Assembly: GCA_902806565.1 (NCBI GenBank)
Contig: CADCXA010000008.1
Location: 558,001-622,000, forward strand
Origin: Hypoxylon rubiginosum
Taxonomy: Eukaryota; Ascomycota; Sordariomycetes; Xylariales; Hypoxylaceae
Length of the DNA stretch: 64,000 bases
Direction of reading: 5' to 3'
Below, piece by piece: positions 1-12,000 of this stretch. Both the position numbers and the translations under genes were made by a program. The notes beneath the pieces are model-generated. The model had not been told where the DNA came from. It saw only the letters and a program-made list of their open reading frames with translations, and did no database searches. Position 1 is the stretch's first letter. Every line of letters starts with the position of its first letter.

Positions 1-3000
1 GGCCGGCATGTTTTTGCTGCCTCGTTGCTTGGTTGATATCACAGTTACTACCTAGCAGACCATCGGTATGTAGAGCATGTAGAGCATGTAGAGCTGAGGA
101 TGTGCACGTTACAGTGCGTTGGCCGACACGTTCTCGAGTCTCTTGTCTTAGACATACCGCATGTAAGTCCTTAGCTTGGCTACCTGATCTGACTACCTCA
201 TAACTGAATAGGAGGTGAGCAAGGTACTCGAGTTTGGATTCGGTTTGCTTTTGCCCGTCATTGTCCCTCGTCTTTTGTCAATAAGGTTCGGGTTGACAAA
301 GAAACCAAAGAACCAAGAACCCAAGACCAGGGGCCAGGACCAGGACCCGGACCCAACAGAGAGAGAGTTGCCAGCGCGAATTGCTTTGGTTCGATGTTTC
401 TTGTTCGAAGGCGACGAGGCAGCGCACGGGAGGCCACCTGACTCCATTTTACAAGTAGCGCAAAGCCCGTCACGCAATGGGCGATGGGCGATGGGCGACA
501 GGCGAACGGGCGACGGGGAACGGGGCAGCATTTTCCCCCCCTGAACTCTATTAAGAAATTCATAACGTGCTTTGATTTCCAAATGTTGATGTGATTGTGA
601 CATCTGTCACATCTACACTACATCTTGCGTTCGCGTACCTGACCTGAGCAGATCTTCTACACCCACTCAGATATTCCTATTCCCATTCTGACTCACAGGG
701 GTCAAGACTTAATACAATTTATAAGTCCATGTACACCACCTACATGTAGGCATATCACACGTATGATAAGTATCTATGTACATACATATCTGAAATGTCA
801 ATCCACCTCCACGAATTGAGTACTTGAGTAGGTACTTCGTACTTCCCTCTCACCTCACTAATAAAAGAATTATCATTAATCCAAGTCCCACATATCATAC
901 ATTAGGTGGCCGACTCGCCTAGTCCGGGTACATCGCTGCCAATTTTACTGTGGATCTTCGACGCTGGACACTGACGCTGGACGCTGGAACTGGAACGCTG
1001 GACGCGGGTACAGTACAACCACCACCACCCACCACCACCACTACTACGTACATCAATTGGTAAAAAACTGCCAACCAACAAAAAATAACCGTCAGTATCT
1101 TACTGTACCAGACCCAGAATTACGATACAGTAACGCCAACCTAAATCATCCCCCCATCCTTCAAGTTAGGTTAGGTTCTGACGGGAGAGAGAGAAAGAGG
1201 TTATTTGTAGGTGCCCAGGTGGTTTGTATGTAGGACGGACAAGGAGCTAGGTACTTTTCAGTAATGAGTAAAAGGATGTACCCCTGGCTGGCCATAATCC
1301 AGCGGTCGAGGTACTGAGTTCTAGGTATAATATAATAGTACCGCCTCTAATACTAGTGGTGCTAGTAGTATATATCCAATATCCAATATCCAATATCCAA
1401 TATCCATTATCCATTATCCATACCTAATCCATAATCCATAACCCATAATCCATCCAGCCCGTCCAGTCCTCCATTGGAAGCTACCTAAGAATAAATAACC
1501 TACTACCCTCACACGTACCCTCACACGTAGTAACATGAAGATTAAACAGAACTAGGAATAGCTACACGCTACACACTACACGCTACACGCTACAACACTA
1601 CACGACCTAGACAGGTACGTACCTTTTATTATTTTAGGGGACCGCCTATAATTCTTTTTCTTCTCCTGGCGTCTTCCCTGTCTTTGCCATGCCTTATCCC
1701 TTCCCTTCCGCTCCGTCACTTAATAATTTCCCGACCCCATCCCTCCTCCACCTGAAGCAGGGCAAGCAGAGCTGTACACCTCATCAAAACTCGTAGCAGC
1801 AAGAAAAAAAAAAAGAAACCCGAAAAAAATAAGCTTGGTGGAATTGTTTTATAATTCTTTTTTTATTCGTTACATTCTTGTTCGGCTTCGAGAACACATG
1901 AGAGGAAGTCTTTTCCGCCCGGCCCGCCCAATTTCACATATAGACCCGTCCATGCCTCTTCGCATACGCTGTCACAGTCACATATCAATCCCAAATCCCA
2001 AAATACATACACCATACATACACGCACCCAGACCTACACCTACACCCAGACCTTACACCTGGACGTACACGCATTGCATTTCCCATTTCCATTCACGTCG
2101 TACAAGGAAGCATACCGCAGTCTTTGACCGTACCGTAACAGCTCACCCTGCCGGCTTTCTTCCATCTACGTTTTCTTTTTTGGCTGCTGAGCCTCACCAG
2201 ACGTCATCAGGTACAACAGCCGGCCGCCAATTCACTTGTACCACCAGCGCAGAGAAGAAAAAAAATTACTAAGAAACCAAAGGGAGTCATCACCACACCG
2301 CAAGGAGGGAGGATCCACCTTTTCTTTTTACTCGCGAGCGAACAGCGCATTTGTTTTCTTAAACAGTGCCAGCCAGATCAGTCAAAAGCCGGGGATTTTT
2401 AAAAAGGAAAATAGCAGGTCGAATTTACAATTCGAGAAATATATCAGACGAGACTTACTCACAGGCCAATTGCAAAAAGTACATACGGAAAGGGAAATTC
2501 TTTTTTTAAGAATAAGAAAGATCGAAAGGTGGACAGTGGACAGTTGCAAGGGGCCGCAGCAGAACCAATATCTTCAATCCTCGTCTCTTGGAGGACTATC
2601 TCACTTGAAAATCTGACGCTGGGGGGAAGAGAACCATCTCCCCCAACCTAGAGTACCCAAATCAGCGACCTGCATAACGGCCTGCCACCTCATCATTTTT
2701 ACCGTGAGCTATTGCAACATCGGTCCCCCATACCCGCCCTGTTTAGGTCCTGGTCTACTACCCAGGGCAACGCAGACGCAGACGCACAGCACACGCGCAG
2801 AGAGGGCAGCTGTGGCCGTACCTCGACGTACCTGTGTCAGAGGGCCGTACCAGTGACAGGCCTGTACTTTATTATACTACTCCTCGGGCGCACCCTTGCG
2901 TTCCGGACCGCAGTCGACATATACATACTTCGTGGGAAGGCGTTCGAGTATCCTGCAGCCTCGAACTTGGCCTCGATTTTTAATAAAGTAGCCTTCCCCG

Positions 3001-3280
3001 GTGTATACATTTCACCACATATAGTCCACGACCCATAGCACCGCTCGCCTACACCTATCTACCTGTCTACTTGTCTACATACTTACTTAACACTCTTTAC
3101 GCTCACTCCCCCCTTCCCCCTTTTCCATGGGACGTGCCTCTATGAAAGACATATCCGGAAAAATGAGGCCCACAAGTTCAGCCCTCCTCATATAGACGCT
3201 GTCTCATATCATTCCTTGTGCTACACGTACTAGCAACGATTCACGCGTGGGCTACGCATCGCCCCCTCGAAACATATATC
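1..3280. other. Gene-free leader upstream of the PLC gene
   Basis: I see no convincing coding gene here. Open frames such as 1835-2272 and 2236-2616 are of low complexity and lack a family signature or splice logic. The stretch holds several simple repeats: GGGCGAT/GGGCGAC-like units near 478-520, a GACGCTGGA-like repeat at about 960-1010, CCACCA runs at about 1018-1050, ATATCCA tandem units at about 1373-1452 and CTACACG units at about 1560-1600. The part from about 1650 to 3280 is pyrimidine-rich (CTTCCC, TCTTTT runs), as is common in promoters and long 5' leaders of fungal signalling genes, so it probably contains the promoter and 5' UTR of the PLC gene. Confidence 0.6.
1373..1452. repeat. 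ATATCCA tandem repeat
   Basis: A run of 7-bp units (ATATCCA, drifting to TTATCCA and then to the 8-9 bp forms ATAATCCAT and AACCCATA). The first five units are almost identical and the later ones diverge, as in a minisatellite that has decayed at one end. No coding content. Confidence 0.8.
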
Positions 3281-6200
3281 ATGTCTGCCACCCCCAACAA
3301 CAATCACAATCCTTCCCGCCCAAGCGTCGACTCCCGGGTTTCTTCTTCCAGCAGTACTCCGATCATGGCCGCTCAGGGCTCTCTGTTACGCCGGCCACGC
3401 CCAAGCCAGGTCCAGACTTCTCACCAACCCAGCACGCAACCCAATTCGATGCCTACCTCAGCCATAAGCGCTTCCTCCACGGGGGCTTCTGCTTCTCCTC
3501 AGCATGACTCCCCCATCCTGTCTCCAGACAATGCCGTGTCGACCAACACCAGCAGTTCCAATCAACACTCCCCGGATCCTCACCGTGCCCAAGGTCTCCA
3601 AGACACCGAGCAATTCCCCATGCCCCCTTTCCAACTCGGCGACCCTCTCCTGACTTACAAGTCCAACGGCAACAGCTCGGTCAACCCCAGCATGGTGTCG
3701 ACGTCCGGCGGGTCCTTGGCGGAGGCATTGAACAGCCACTCTTCGGGAAAGGGCCTGATAAGACGGCTCTCCAACCGAGCCACTAAGCTTGCCAGCAGGA
3801 CCCGGCGCCAATCGGCTGCGACGCCCAGGAGCCGAGATGGAAGTATAGGTCCCGGCATCCTACGACGCAGGAGTGACAGCACCAACACGGCACCCGCGGC
3901 GGACACTGGTGTCCTGCTGACGGATTCCGATGATGAGTTCCACCATGAAGAGACGAACGAGCTCAACTCCATCTCCGGCGCCGAGAGCATGACCCGGGAT
4001 TTTTCAGCAGGCAGCGCTGCCCCCTCGGTGGCGGGATCCACGTCGATCGTGGATATTCCCACCGGCCCGGTTGTGCCTATGGCATTGGTCAAGGGAACTT
4101 ACCTCAACAAGGTGTCCAAGAAGAAGAGATCGAAACGAATGCTCTTCATCCTCGAGGCAGATGCAGGCAAGGTGATCTGGCTGAAGGGCCGTTCAACCAA
4201 GTGCATCTATATCGACGATATCAAGGAAGTCCGGATAGGCTCCGACATCCGCCAGTATCGTATCGACTATGGTGTTCCCGAAACCGACGAGGGCCGTTTC
4301 TTCACTATCTTTTATGCTGTCCCTGACAAGTCTCGGGGCAAGACGATGCACCTGATCGCCGAGGACGAGGAGACATTCGCGCACTGGGTTAATGCCCTAG
4401 ACACGATATCGAAGCACCGGGAGGTGCACATGGCCTCGTTGATGGCGTTCAATGACAGTGCAATTCGCGGGTATTGGAACGGCGAGATGACGAAACAATT
4501 CGAAAACAGACAGCACTTGCCTGACGAGGAGGAGATGGACTTCCCTGGAGTTGAGCGCGTCTGCCGAAACCTTCACATCCATATGGCTCAACGGGAACTC
4601 CATGCCAAGTTCGCTATCGCCGACACCACCAAGTCTGGTCGATTAAACTTCTCCGAATTCCAGGTATTCGTCCGCGAGATGAAGCGTCGGGAAGACATTC
4701 GACACCTGTACCATCTCCTAGCCTCGGATCGCGAGAAGGGCATTACCTTGCCGGAATTCATGCAGTTCTTGCGAACCGATCAAGCCGAGGATGTCGATAG
4801 CAACACCAGCTTCTGGGAGACCAGGTTTGTTCGCTACGCTCAGCGTGGCGGTAAATCGAGAACCGAGATGACGATGAACGAGCAAGGGCTTGCAGCTTAC
4901 CTTACCTCAAAGGACAATTTCCCGCTTACCCGTGCGCCACCCGAGTACTTGCTCGACCGTCCTTTCAACGAATATTTCATATCTAGCTCGCACAACACCT
5001 ACCTAGTCGGTCGCCAGATTGCGGACGTAGCATCCATCGAAGGCTATATTTCGACTCTTGTCCGGGGTTGCCGCAGTGTCGAGATTGACTGCTGGGACGG
5101 AGGCGACGGCCAGCCTATAGTCAAGCATGGGTACGCTATGACGAACTCGATCTCGTTTCGCGAAGTGATCAACACCATCAACAAATATGCCTTCGTGGCG
5201 AGCCGGTTCCCGCTTTGGGTCTCGCTCGAAGTCCATTGCGGTGCTGCGCAACAAGAGATTATGGCCGATACCATGAAAGAGATCTTCGGTACGCATCTCG
5301 TCACCGAACCGTTAGACCCATCCGCGACCAAGCTGCCGTCCCCTTCGGAGCTAAAAGATCGGATCTTGATCAAGGTCAAGGGGACGCATCGGAATCCCGA
5401 ACCGCAACGCAGCAGTGGCGAATCTACGGGACGTCGACGCGGAAACAGCCTCACATCTCCTTTCTCGAAGCCGGTACCCGGCGACAACGCATCCATCCCA
5501 ACCCAATACCTGTCGAGCCCTCTGCTAAGCCCTACTACTCAAGCCTCCCGACGCGGCATAATAAGCAAGCGCGTAGACACCATTACCGAAGGCGAGGTGC
5601 ACGACACGGTAAGCAGCAGCACCAGCGAATGCGATAGCGGCGAAGAGGAGAAGAAGAAGCAGAAGACGAGCAAGATTGTCAAGAATTTGGGCGAGCTTGG
5701 TGTCTATTGCACCGGGGTTAAGTTCCACGGCTTCGAATCGGCGGACTGCAAGAAGAGCAACCATATCTTGTCCTTTATGGAAGGCACATTTAGGAAGCAT
5801 TCCAAGGCGTCCGATTCGAAGCTCGCCTTGACCCGCCACAATATGCGCTACATGATGCGTGTATATCCCCAATACTCCCGTCTGTCTTCCGACAACTTCA
5901 ACCCCTTGATGTACTGGCGGAGAGGTGTGCAGATGGCTGCGCTCAACTGGCAGACATTTGACCTCGGCATGCAATTAAACCAAGCCATGTTCGACGGAGG
6001 CGCCGACCAATCCGGATACGTCCTGAAGCCCGAATCGATGCGCGAGATCCGAATACTACCAGGTGGTCTCCCGGTGGAAGCCATCGGCAAACTAGAACGC
6101 CAAGAAATGAAATTCAATATCAAAATCATCTCGGCACAGCAGCTCATCCGTCCCTCGAACTTACCTGCCAGCCGCAGTCTCGATCCTTATGTCGAGCTAG

Positions 6201-6742
6201 AGGTCTTTCATACCAACGATAAGCGTGACAAGCACGACAGCATGGCCGGAATGACCATGCCTAAAGATACCAGTCTAAAGTACTTTACATCCGTCGTCAA
6301 GGAGAACGGCTTCAATCCGGTATTTAACGAAGACTTCCACTTCAACGTCACGACCAAACATCCCGAGTTAGTCTTTGTTAGGTTCAGCATTAAACTTTCC
6401 AGCGACGGCGAGAGCTCCACGTCGGGCAAGAATTCCACCATCGGAAGCTACACTGTCAAACTCGTCAACCTCAAGCAAGGCTACCGAACTCTGCCTCTGC
6501 TAGATTCCGGCGGCGACCAGTTCCTTTTCTCGACTCTGTTTTGCCATGTCAAGGTCGACCCTACGACCAGCGTTTACGTGCCCAAAACTTTCGAGGGCAA
6601 TGGCGAAGCCACGGTGGGCAAATTGAAGAACATCAGTCGAAACGTATTCAATCGATCAGCTGCAAACAGCACCAAGTCGAGCTTCGAAAAGAGCAGCATC
6701 GACGGTTTTTATTCCGACAGCTCCCAACAGCATTATGCGTGA
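3281..6742 (+). CDS. PLC1: Phosphoinositide-specific phospholipase C
   Basis: Cleaves PIP2 to IP3 and diacylglycerol at the plasma membrane in calcium signalling. The frame is intronless and gives 1153 aa. It is open 21 codons further upstream, but only from a GTG; the first ATG in frame is the one chosen. A Ser/Thr/Pro-rich N-terminal region of about 260 residues is followed by a PH domain (about 265-385), EF-hand-like region (about 420-510), PI-PLC X box (about 560-705), an acidic, charged linker, Y box (about 805-925) and C2 domain (about 945-1090). The catalytic histidines are visible: His571 in SSSHNTYL and His616 in VKHGYAMT. The Ca-binding signature EIDCWDG is also present. The order PH-EF-X-Y-C2 is that of PLC-delta, the class fungi carry. 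The length is somewhat above yeast Plc1, because of the N-terminal tail and X-Y linker. Family assignment is firm; which fungal paralogue it is cannot be told. Confidence 0.97.
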   Translation: MSATPNNNHNPSRPSVDSRVSSSSSTPIMAAQGSLLRRPRPSQVQTSHQPSTQPNSMPTSAISASSTGASASPQHDSPILSPDNAVSTNTSSSNQHSPDPHRAQGLQDTEQFPMPPFQLGDPLLTYKSNGNSSVNPSMVSTSGGSLAEALNSHSSGKGLIRRLSNRATKLASRTRRQSAATPRSRDGSIGPGILRRRSDSTNTAPAADTGVLLTDSDDEFHHEETNELNSISGAESMTRDFSAGSAAPSVAGSTSIVDIPTGPVVPMALVKGTYLNKVSKKKRSKRMLFILEADAGKVIWLKGRSTKCIYIDDIKEVRIGSDIRQYRIDYGVPETDEGRFFTIFYAVPDKSRGKTMHLIAEDEETFAHWVNALDTISKHREVHMASLMAFNDSAIRGYWNGEMTKQFENRQHLPDEEEMDFPGVERVCRNLHIHMAQRELHAKFAIADTTKSGRLNFSEFQVFVREMKRREDIRHLYHLLASDREKGITLPEFMQFLRTDQAEDVDSNTSFWETRFVRYAQRGGKSRTEMTMNEQGLAAYLTSKDNFPLTRAPPEYLLDRPFNEYFISSSHNTYLVGRQIADVASIEGYISTLVRGCRSVEIDCWDGGDGQPIVKHGYAMTNSISFREVINTINKYAFVASRFPLWVSLEVHCGAAQQEIMADTMKEIFGTHLVTEPLDPSATKLPSPSELKDRILIKVKGTHRNPEPQRSSGESTGRRRGNSLTSPFSKPVPGDNASIPTQYLSSPLLSPTTQASRRGIISKRVDTITEGEVHDTVSSSTSECDSGEEEKKKQKTSKIVKNLGELGVYCTGVKFHGFESADCKKSNHILSFMEGTFRKHSKASDSKLALTRHNMRYMMRVYPQYSRLSSDNFNPLMYWRRGVQMAALNWQTFDLGMQLNQAMFDGGADQSGYVLKPESMREIRILPGGLPVEAIGKLERQEMKFNIKIISAQQLIRPSNLPASRSLDPYVELEVFHTNDKRDKHDSMAGMTMPKDTSLKYFTSVVKENGFNPVFNEDFHFNVTTKHPELVFVRFSIKLSSDGESSTSGKNSTIGSYTVKLVNLKQGYRTLPLLDSGGDQFLFSTLFCHVKVDPTTSVYVPKTFEGNGEATVGKLKNISRNVFNRSAANSTKSSFEKSSIDGFYSDSSQQHYA

Positions 6743-9300
6743 TACACACGCCAGTCTTGATTTTGAGATGGGCTTGATCCACCTTGTACCAGTACACAAC
6801 AACTTGTTTTGACTTTCAGAGTCAAGTTGCGATGATTTTTCTAGTCGGTTTGGACCTGTAGCGAATACCCATCGGATCATATACTCTCAAAAAAGGGAGA
6901 CGGCGTAGCACGGCCTTGAGCGAATTTACGATCTGGTTTTTTTACGATTATTTTTTTTTTTTCGAGGGCGTTAATACCAACCATTAGGTCGGAGTGCTCC
7001 CCGCTGAGCAGAGTCTCAGAAGCATGCAGGAACAGGGAGAAGGGCATATCATAGGTGTTGAGGGGAACATATCAAGATAGATTTGGGAAATGACAAAAAA
7101 ACTTGTTTCATTTGTTTTCTTCATGGAACGGTGGCATCTCAAGGGGGTCAATGGCGTTTTCACATAGGCAAGGGGGGGGGGGGGGGGGGTTGTGTGGTTT
7201 CGTGACGAATTTTCTTATTAACGAGGACATATTCTGGAGCATACTGTTGGGGGGGTTTCATCATATTTGCATTCACCTTTACGAGCAGGACTTAAAACCC
7301 TTTTACCTATTGTGCAAGCTGAGGGCGCAGGGTCGCGATTTGACCAGCAGCACAAGAAGAATTCAGTTTTCGGGGGAGGTGGAAAGATTCATGGAAATCT
7401 CACGAACCCGGAGACCATCGCATTTGTCGGGGAGAGGAGAGGGGGTGGTGATAGGGGGGAGGGGGTTCAGCAGGCGGGCTCCCTGATAACTTGATTTCTC
7501 CTATCAAGCTTCTTTTTTTTCTCTTTTTCTTTTCGACAACTCTTCCATATTTTCTCGCTCTCCCCACGCAGCATGGTTCTTCTTTTAAACTAGCATTGGC
7601 ATGTCGGCTCGCATTTGCATGAACTCAGATAAACAATACCGGTGGCTCGCGCTGCATTAGTACTACTACTACTACTACTTTGAATCGAAAGATGACGATT
7701 CCCGCATTATCAAAACTGCATACTTGTACCTATATCTATATTTGGGCTAGGGGGGAAACCTGCCATCAATGTCTCACTTACTCTGTCCGACGTGACCTAT
7801 GTATGGACCTAGACCTGGACCCGATTGATGTCTCTCGTTTCGATGCCTTCGGGCGTGACGAACTACTAGCTACATACATATATGCGTACATAATGCTGAC
7901 TCATGGCCCGACAGAATTAGGATCAATAGATCGTTAGTATTACGATTTCAATATGTGGCTGGCTTAGATGGCTGGCCTAGCTGGCTAGCTGGCTGGCTGG
8001 CTGTATGTGTACGTGCTGCTTTCTTTCCTTTCTTTCCTTTCTTTCTGCAAGTAAAACCGGCGATAGCTAAATGCAGTAGGGAGTTCGTTTTCCACATTGA
8101 GAAAGATATAAGCAAGCCCTGCCCTCCCCCTCACCCCCCGTAAGCAGCCGCCTTGCCGAGACCATGGACGTGGGCCCCCCCTCCTCCACCCCTTGAAAGC
8201 TGGAGGTTATAATAAGGCTAAACCTAGTTCAGGGTTCATTCGGGGTCGGGGTTCGTTCGTTCGGGAGAGCGATGCAACTTAATTTTCTTTTACGGAGTAC
8301 GGGGATTCTTCTTCTCTATTCGTCATTTGTCACTTTTCTTTTTTGTTCAGCCTCGAATTCTGTCAGATTTCGCAATCCTTTCTTATAGGATAAGGTTAGT
8401 TCGAAATCCTCGAACTCTTCGAACCCCAATCCCCGGGCCCCCCCTCTCTTTACCAGGTATGTATGTATGTAGGTAAGGTTCATGCAGGCTGTGATCTGAC
8501 AAGGGGGCGTGATGCCTTGACGCGCCGAGTCGCTGTCTCGTCGTCTTCTGTCGATCACTGGAGCTGTATGATCTGATCTGACGTCCTAGGCTTGTTTCCC
8601 AGGTAAGCAGCCCTACCTATATAGCTTCTACTACTACTACTACTACTACTACAGGTACCTATACTAGGAGGTAGAGAGGGCATGCCGCCCGTACCGCGGG
8701 ATATTACACGCACGTGTGTAATACTTGCATACCTGCCTACCTAAGCCACCAAGCCTCCAAGTCTACGGCAGTTCGTTTTACGAATACAACCGTCCACTAC
8801 ATACGATGTCCCACGAGGCAGGGCGAAGATCCTGCTACTACTGCTACTCCAAGTCTAAACTTGTTCCATCAGCGGCGCAAATATGCATGCATGAATATGT
8901 ATATGCGGGCGTTGGAGGATGCCTAGCGATGATATATATATTACGCGTTATTGCCGGTGAACCCATCTCAATAGGGCAACTGGCCGTCAGCTCAGCCTTC
9001 CAGTTGCTGACGCTTCGAGGGAGAAAGCGAGGAGAGCTATGGCTCTTGACCTTACTCACCGCCCCCCCCCTCGGGCCACACCCTTAAGGGAAAACCACGG
9101 ATGGAGCGGACTACCTAGATGGGATATGGTGGGATACGTGCGCTCTGCTATCGTCGTATCATACCCCAGACGGAATTATATAGTTGCGGTCACCTCTACA
9201 CCTAGGTAACTACTGGTAGGTTTGCGCGAATAATGGAATAGCAACATCGTATTATACTGCCGAACACGGGATGGGGTGGAGTGGAGTGGAGTGGCATGTA
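6743..9300. other. Intergenic, low-complexity tracts
   Basis: No supportable gene. It begins with the 3' flank of the PLC gene, with poly-T at about 6950-6962. It contains an 18-base G run at 7172-7189, purine-rich GGGGAGG runs at about 7370-7480, TAC triplets at about 7661-7680, GGCTGGCT units at about 7960-8005, TTTCC/TTTCT units at about 8020-8045 and CTA triplets at about 8625-8652. Short open frames are shadows of these repeats. Confidence 0.6.
7172..7189. repeat. G18 homopolymer
   Basis: Eighteen consecutive G bases, flanked by A and TTGTG. Such a run is rare in fungal DNA and is prone to length error in sequencing. Confidence 0.9.
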
Positions 9301-12000
9301 GGTCGGTTAGGTAGTTGAATTGCAGGAGAGAAAAGAGAACAGGGGGGCAAAAGGAAAAGAAAAATAATCGGCATTGTCAGTTTTCAGCTTTCAGCAGGAC
9401 CACCGAAAGATTCCTATGCCGCGGGCGTGGGAAGCGGAAAGGTGAAAGAAGAAAGACACGAGAAAAGAACCCATGCTTTAGCTGCAAGCGCTGCAACCAC
9501 TGCAACCACATCGATATCCGTACCCAAGGTAAACGGTAAAGATGTATCACGCACAGCTACTTTGCCGCGCTATGGGTTGCCATGCTTTTTTCGTGCTTTG
9601 GTGCCAGGTGCTTCATGCACAGCTGTCTGCATCGCGGTCTGCATTGCATGAGGAACAGCTGCGCGCCCAGGCATAGCGCAGCAGGCTGGCAGGCTGCGCA
9701 GCTCCTTTGCTTTGCCCATCTCCCTCGTCACATACCCTCTTCTTACCCAAACGAGCCTGATTCCCTTACCCTATTGGGCAGGGACACACGGGCTGACGGG
9801 ACGTGGTTCCCAAGGGTGCTGTAGGGTGCTGTGCCACACGCATGCTGCAACCTGCGCACGCCCCTTGCCACCCACCACCTGGGCACCACCAACCTGCCAA
9901 CCTATCATCCCACCCCCGCTCCCACGGGATAGGGCTACCAATGTGGCCCATGATGACGAGCCGCTTACGAACCAATGAATCCCGCCTGCATGATCCCCTC
10001 CCTCGTTAACCGTAACCACCCCGTCGGGTCTTCTCCTCAGCCCGCGATGGTTCCCAAGAAATTCTTCCTTTTTTCTTTTTCTCCCCCTGTGTCCCTGGGT
10101 GACGTGACTGTTTTTGGGGGGGGGCGCGGGGGTTTGAGGTACATCATATACCCGACCAAACCAACCAACGTGCTTGACACTACTACCTACCACATGGGAG
10201 AAGACGTTATCTGTTCTGTGCATTTCGGCCCGTATACTGACTATCGGGAGTTATGAGAGGTCCCGTTCCTGGCCGGCTCTCTCTTTCTATCTCGTCTTCT
10301 CGCGCGGGATGCCAAAAAGGACAGAAAAAGAAAACTTTGCGGAACGACCTGGTTGCCACTTCGAGACTACGGGGTGTGGTTCATGCTGCCCTAGGTAGGC
10401 CGTTGTCCTGACCCGACTGGCTTTCTTCATCTTCCCTGATCCTGCGCCCGCAGCTCGGTTTCGCTTCGTCGGCGCTTCTCACCTAGGTAGGTAGTCAGTT
10501 CCTTTTACCTAACCTCGTACCTGGGATGTGTGTAAGATTCGTGATATAATAGGTAAAAATAGGGGTGTATGGATGTTATGTAACTACACTCCGCAAATAC
10601 ATGCAATAACATACATTCCTCATTCTCATTCTCATCCTCACCCTCGACCTGGCTAACTGAAGGTTAGCGTCGCATTTTCCGAGGTACGAGGCTGAAGGAT
10701 GTAGGGACCTTTTGCTATAGCAAATAGCAACACCCGGTTCCTACCTGTTAGTCCTAGGCCAAGGTATAAGTGTAAGGGGTTAGTATTGTACCTAGCAGGG
10801 CCCGGCCGGTCATGCTATAGGTACCTACTCTGCTATAGTAGCAAGTATCGCGAAGAGAAAATAATGAGCGCACCCTCCAGCTTCTTTTTCGCTACCAGCG
10901 GCTGCAGGACCCCGTAGCCGAGGTGTTGGCCCGCTGCAGGCATCTCTGTTCTAAGGTCGTCTCTCCCGTACCCGTCCGCTCGTTCCCTGCTAGGGCTTCG
11001 CAGGGGGCGCCTCGCACATTCACCGACGCGAACAGGGGGTGCCAAAACCGAACCCAGGGCACCTTCGTAGCTGGGCCGCTTACGCGCGTCATTGTCGCAG
11101 AAATTCTCCGGCGGCATACGCGGCGAGAGCCATAGGCGGGCGGGCGGACGGGCGATCGCGCGTTGCGTCAGTTCCAAAAAAGCTCATGTCAGGCCAGGTC
11201 CCGTCAGTTATCGACAAGATGAGACAAGACGGGACCGGGGTTGGTTCGCTACCCACATACGTACGAGCAGGGTACCTACACCCCTTATTGTGAATAAACA
11301 GGCCTTCGTCACCCTTGTCGATGTGATATAAGTTTTGGAATCGGAGATTCGATAGTCACATCTTTTTTTTTCTCTGTGTAGCTTTTTCTTTTTTCTTTGG
11401 CCCGCCACCCTGGTCAAGAAGAAATAATACCCTCAATCTAACACACATCGCTTGCGACGCGGGTTTGACGGGGGATCGTCTAAACTCCAGAGCATTCAAT
11501 TTGAGTATCAAGACCGAGCGGGGGAACCGGCTTTTGGTTAGCAGGAGTAGATGGAGTAATAATAGCCGGGGATAACGTAAAATAGATGTCGAGATACTTG
11601 AAAAATAATGATGAAAACTTGACGTTTGCGGAAGTACCTAGGCTAGGCATCTCACTTACACGTAGGTGCATTGGTGATCTTCGTGTGATTCCCTGATTCC
11701 TTGCTAGGAGGCGCAAGGCACGTATGTTACGGTAGACCCTCAAGGTCGACTCTGTGAGAAATTCAGTAGGTAGTCGTTACAAGTATAGGCATGTATCTAA
11801 TCGACCTCCCGAGGTACACACGAGCTGTCCTTGGTTACGAGACTTCAGTGGTACTTTGTTGCAGGGTGCCTAGCCTTAACTCCGACTCAGCGCATGTGCT
11901 ATGCAGTATATGTGGCTTCAAGCCAAGCTACTCCAACTGCAGTAGGTAATTGCGCTGTTCGCAACTCGTTCCATTTCTAGGCCCCGGGTCTTCCGAGACG
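9301..12000. other. Intergenic, no gene seen
   Basis: Mixed-composition DNA with GGAGT units at about 9276-9294, CTCATT units at about 10619-10640 and several ACCTAGGTA palindromes (for example about 9200 and 10482). Open frames reach 150 codons on the minus strand at 9771-10223, but have no motif, no splice continuation and low-complexity composition. I do not call them. Confidence 0.55.

Noticed and set aside
1835..2616. Open frames upstream of the PLC gene as a separate gene
   Set aside because: Composition is that of pyrimidine-rich leader and His/Thr/Pro repeats; there is no domain or credible splice pattern.
3218..3280. Upstream 21-codon extension of the PLC frame
   Set aside because: It starts at GTG, and the encoded stretch has no family match; the ATG at 3281 begins a typical fungal PLC tail.
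8404..8432. B-box-like TTCGAACCCC on the minus strand
   Set aside because: The reverse reads GGTTCGAAGAG, which lacks the conserved final CC; there is no A-box or terminator.
9771..10223. 150-codon minus-strand frame in the gene desert
   Set aside because: It has no motif, low-complexity stretches and no splice continuation.
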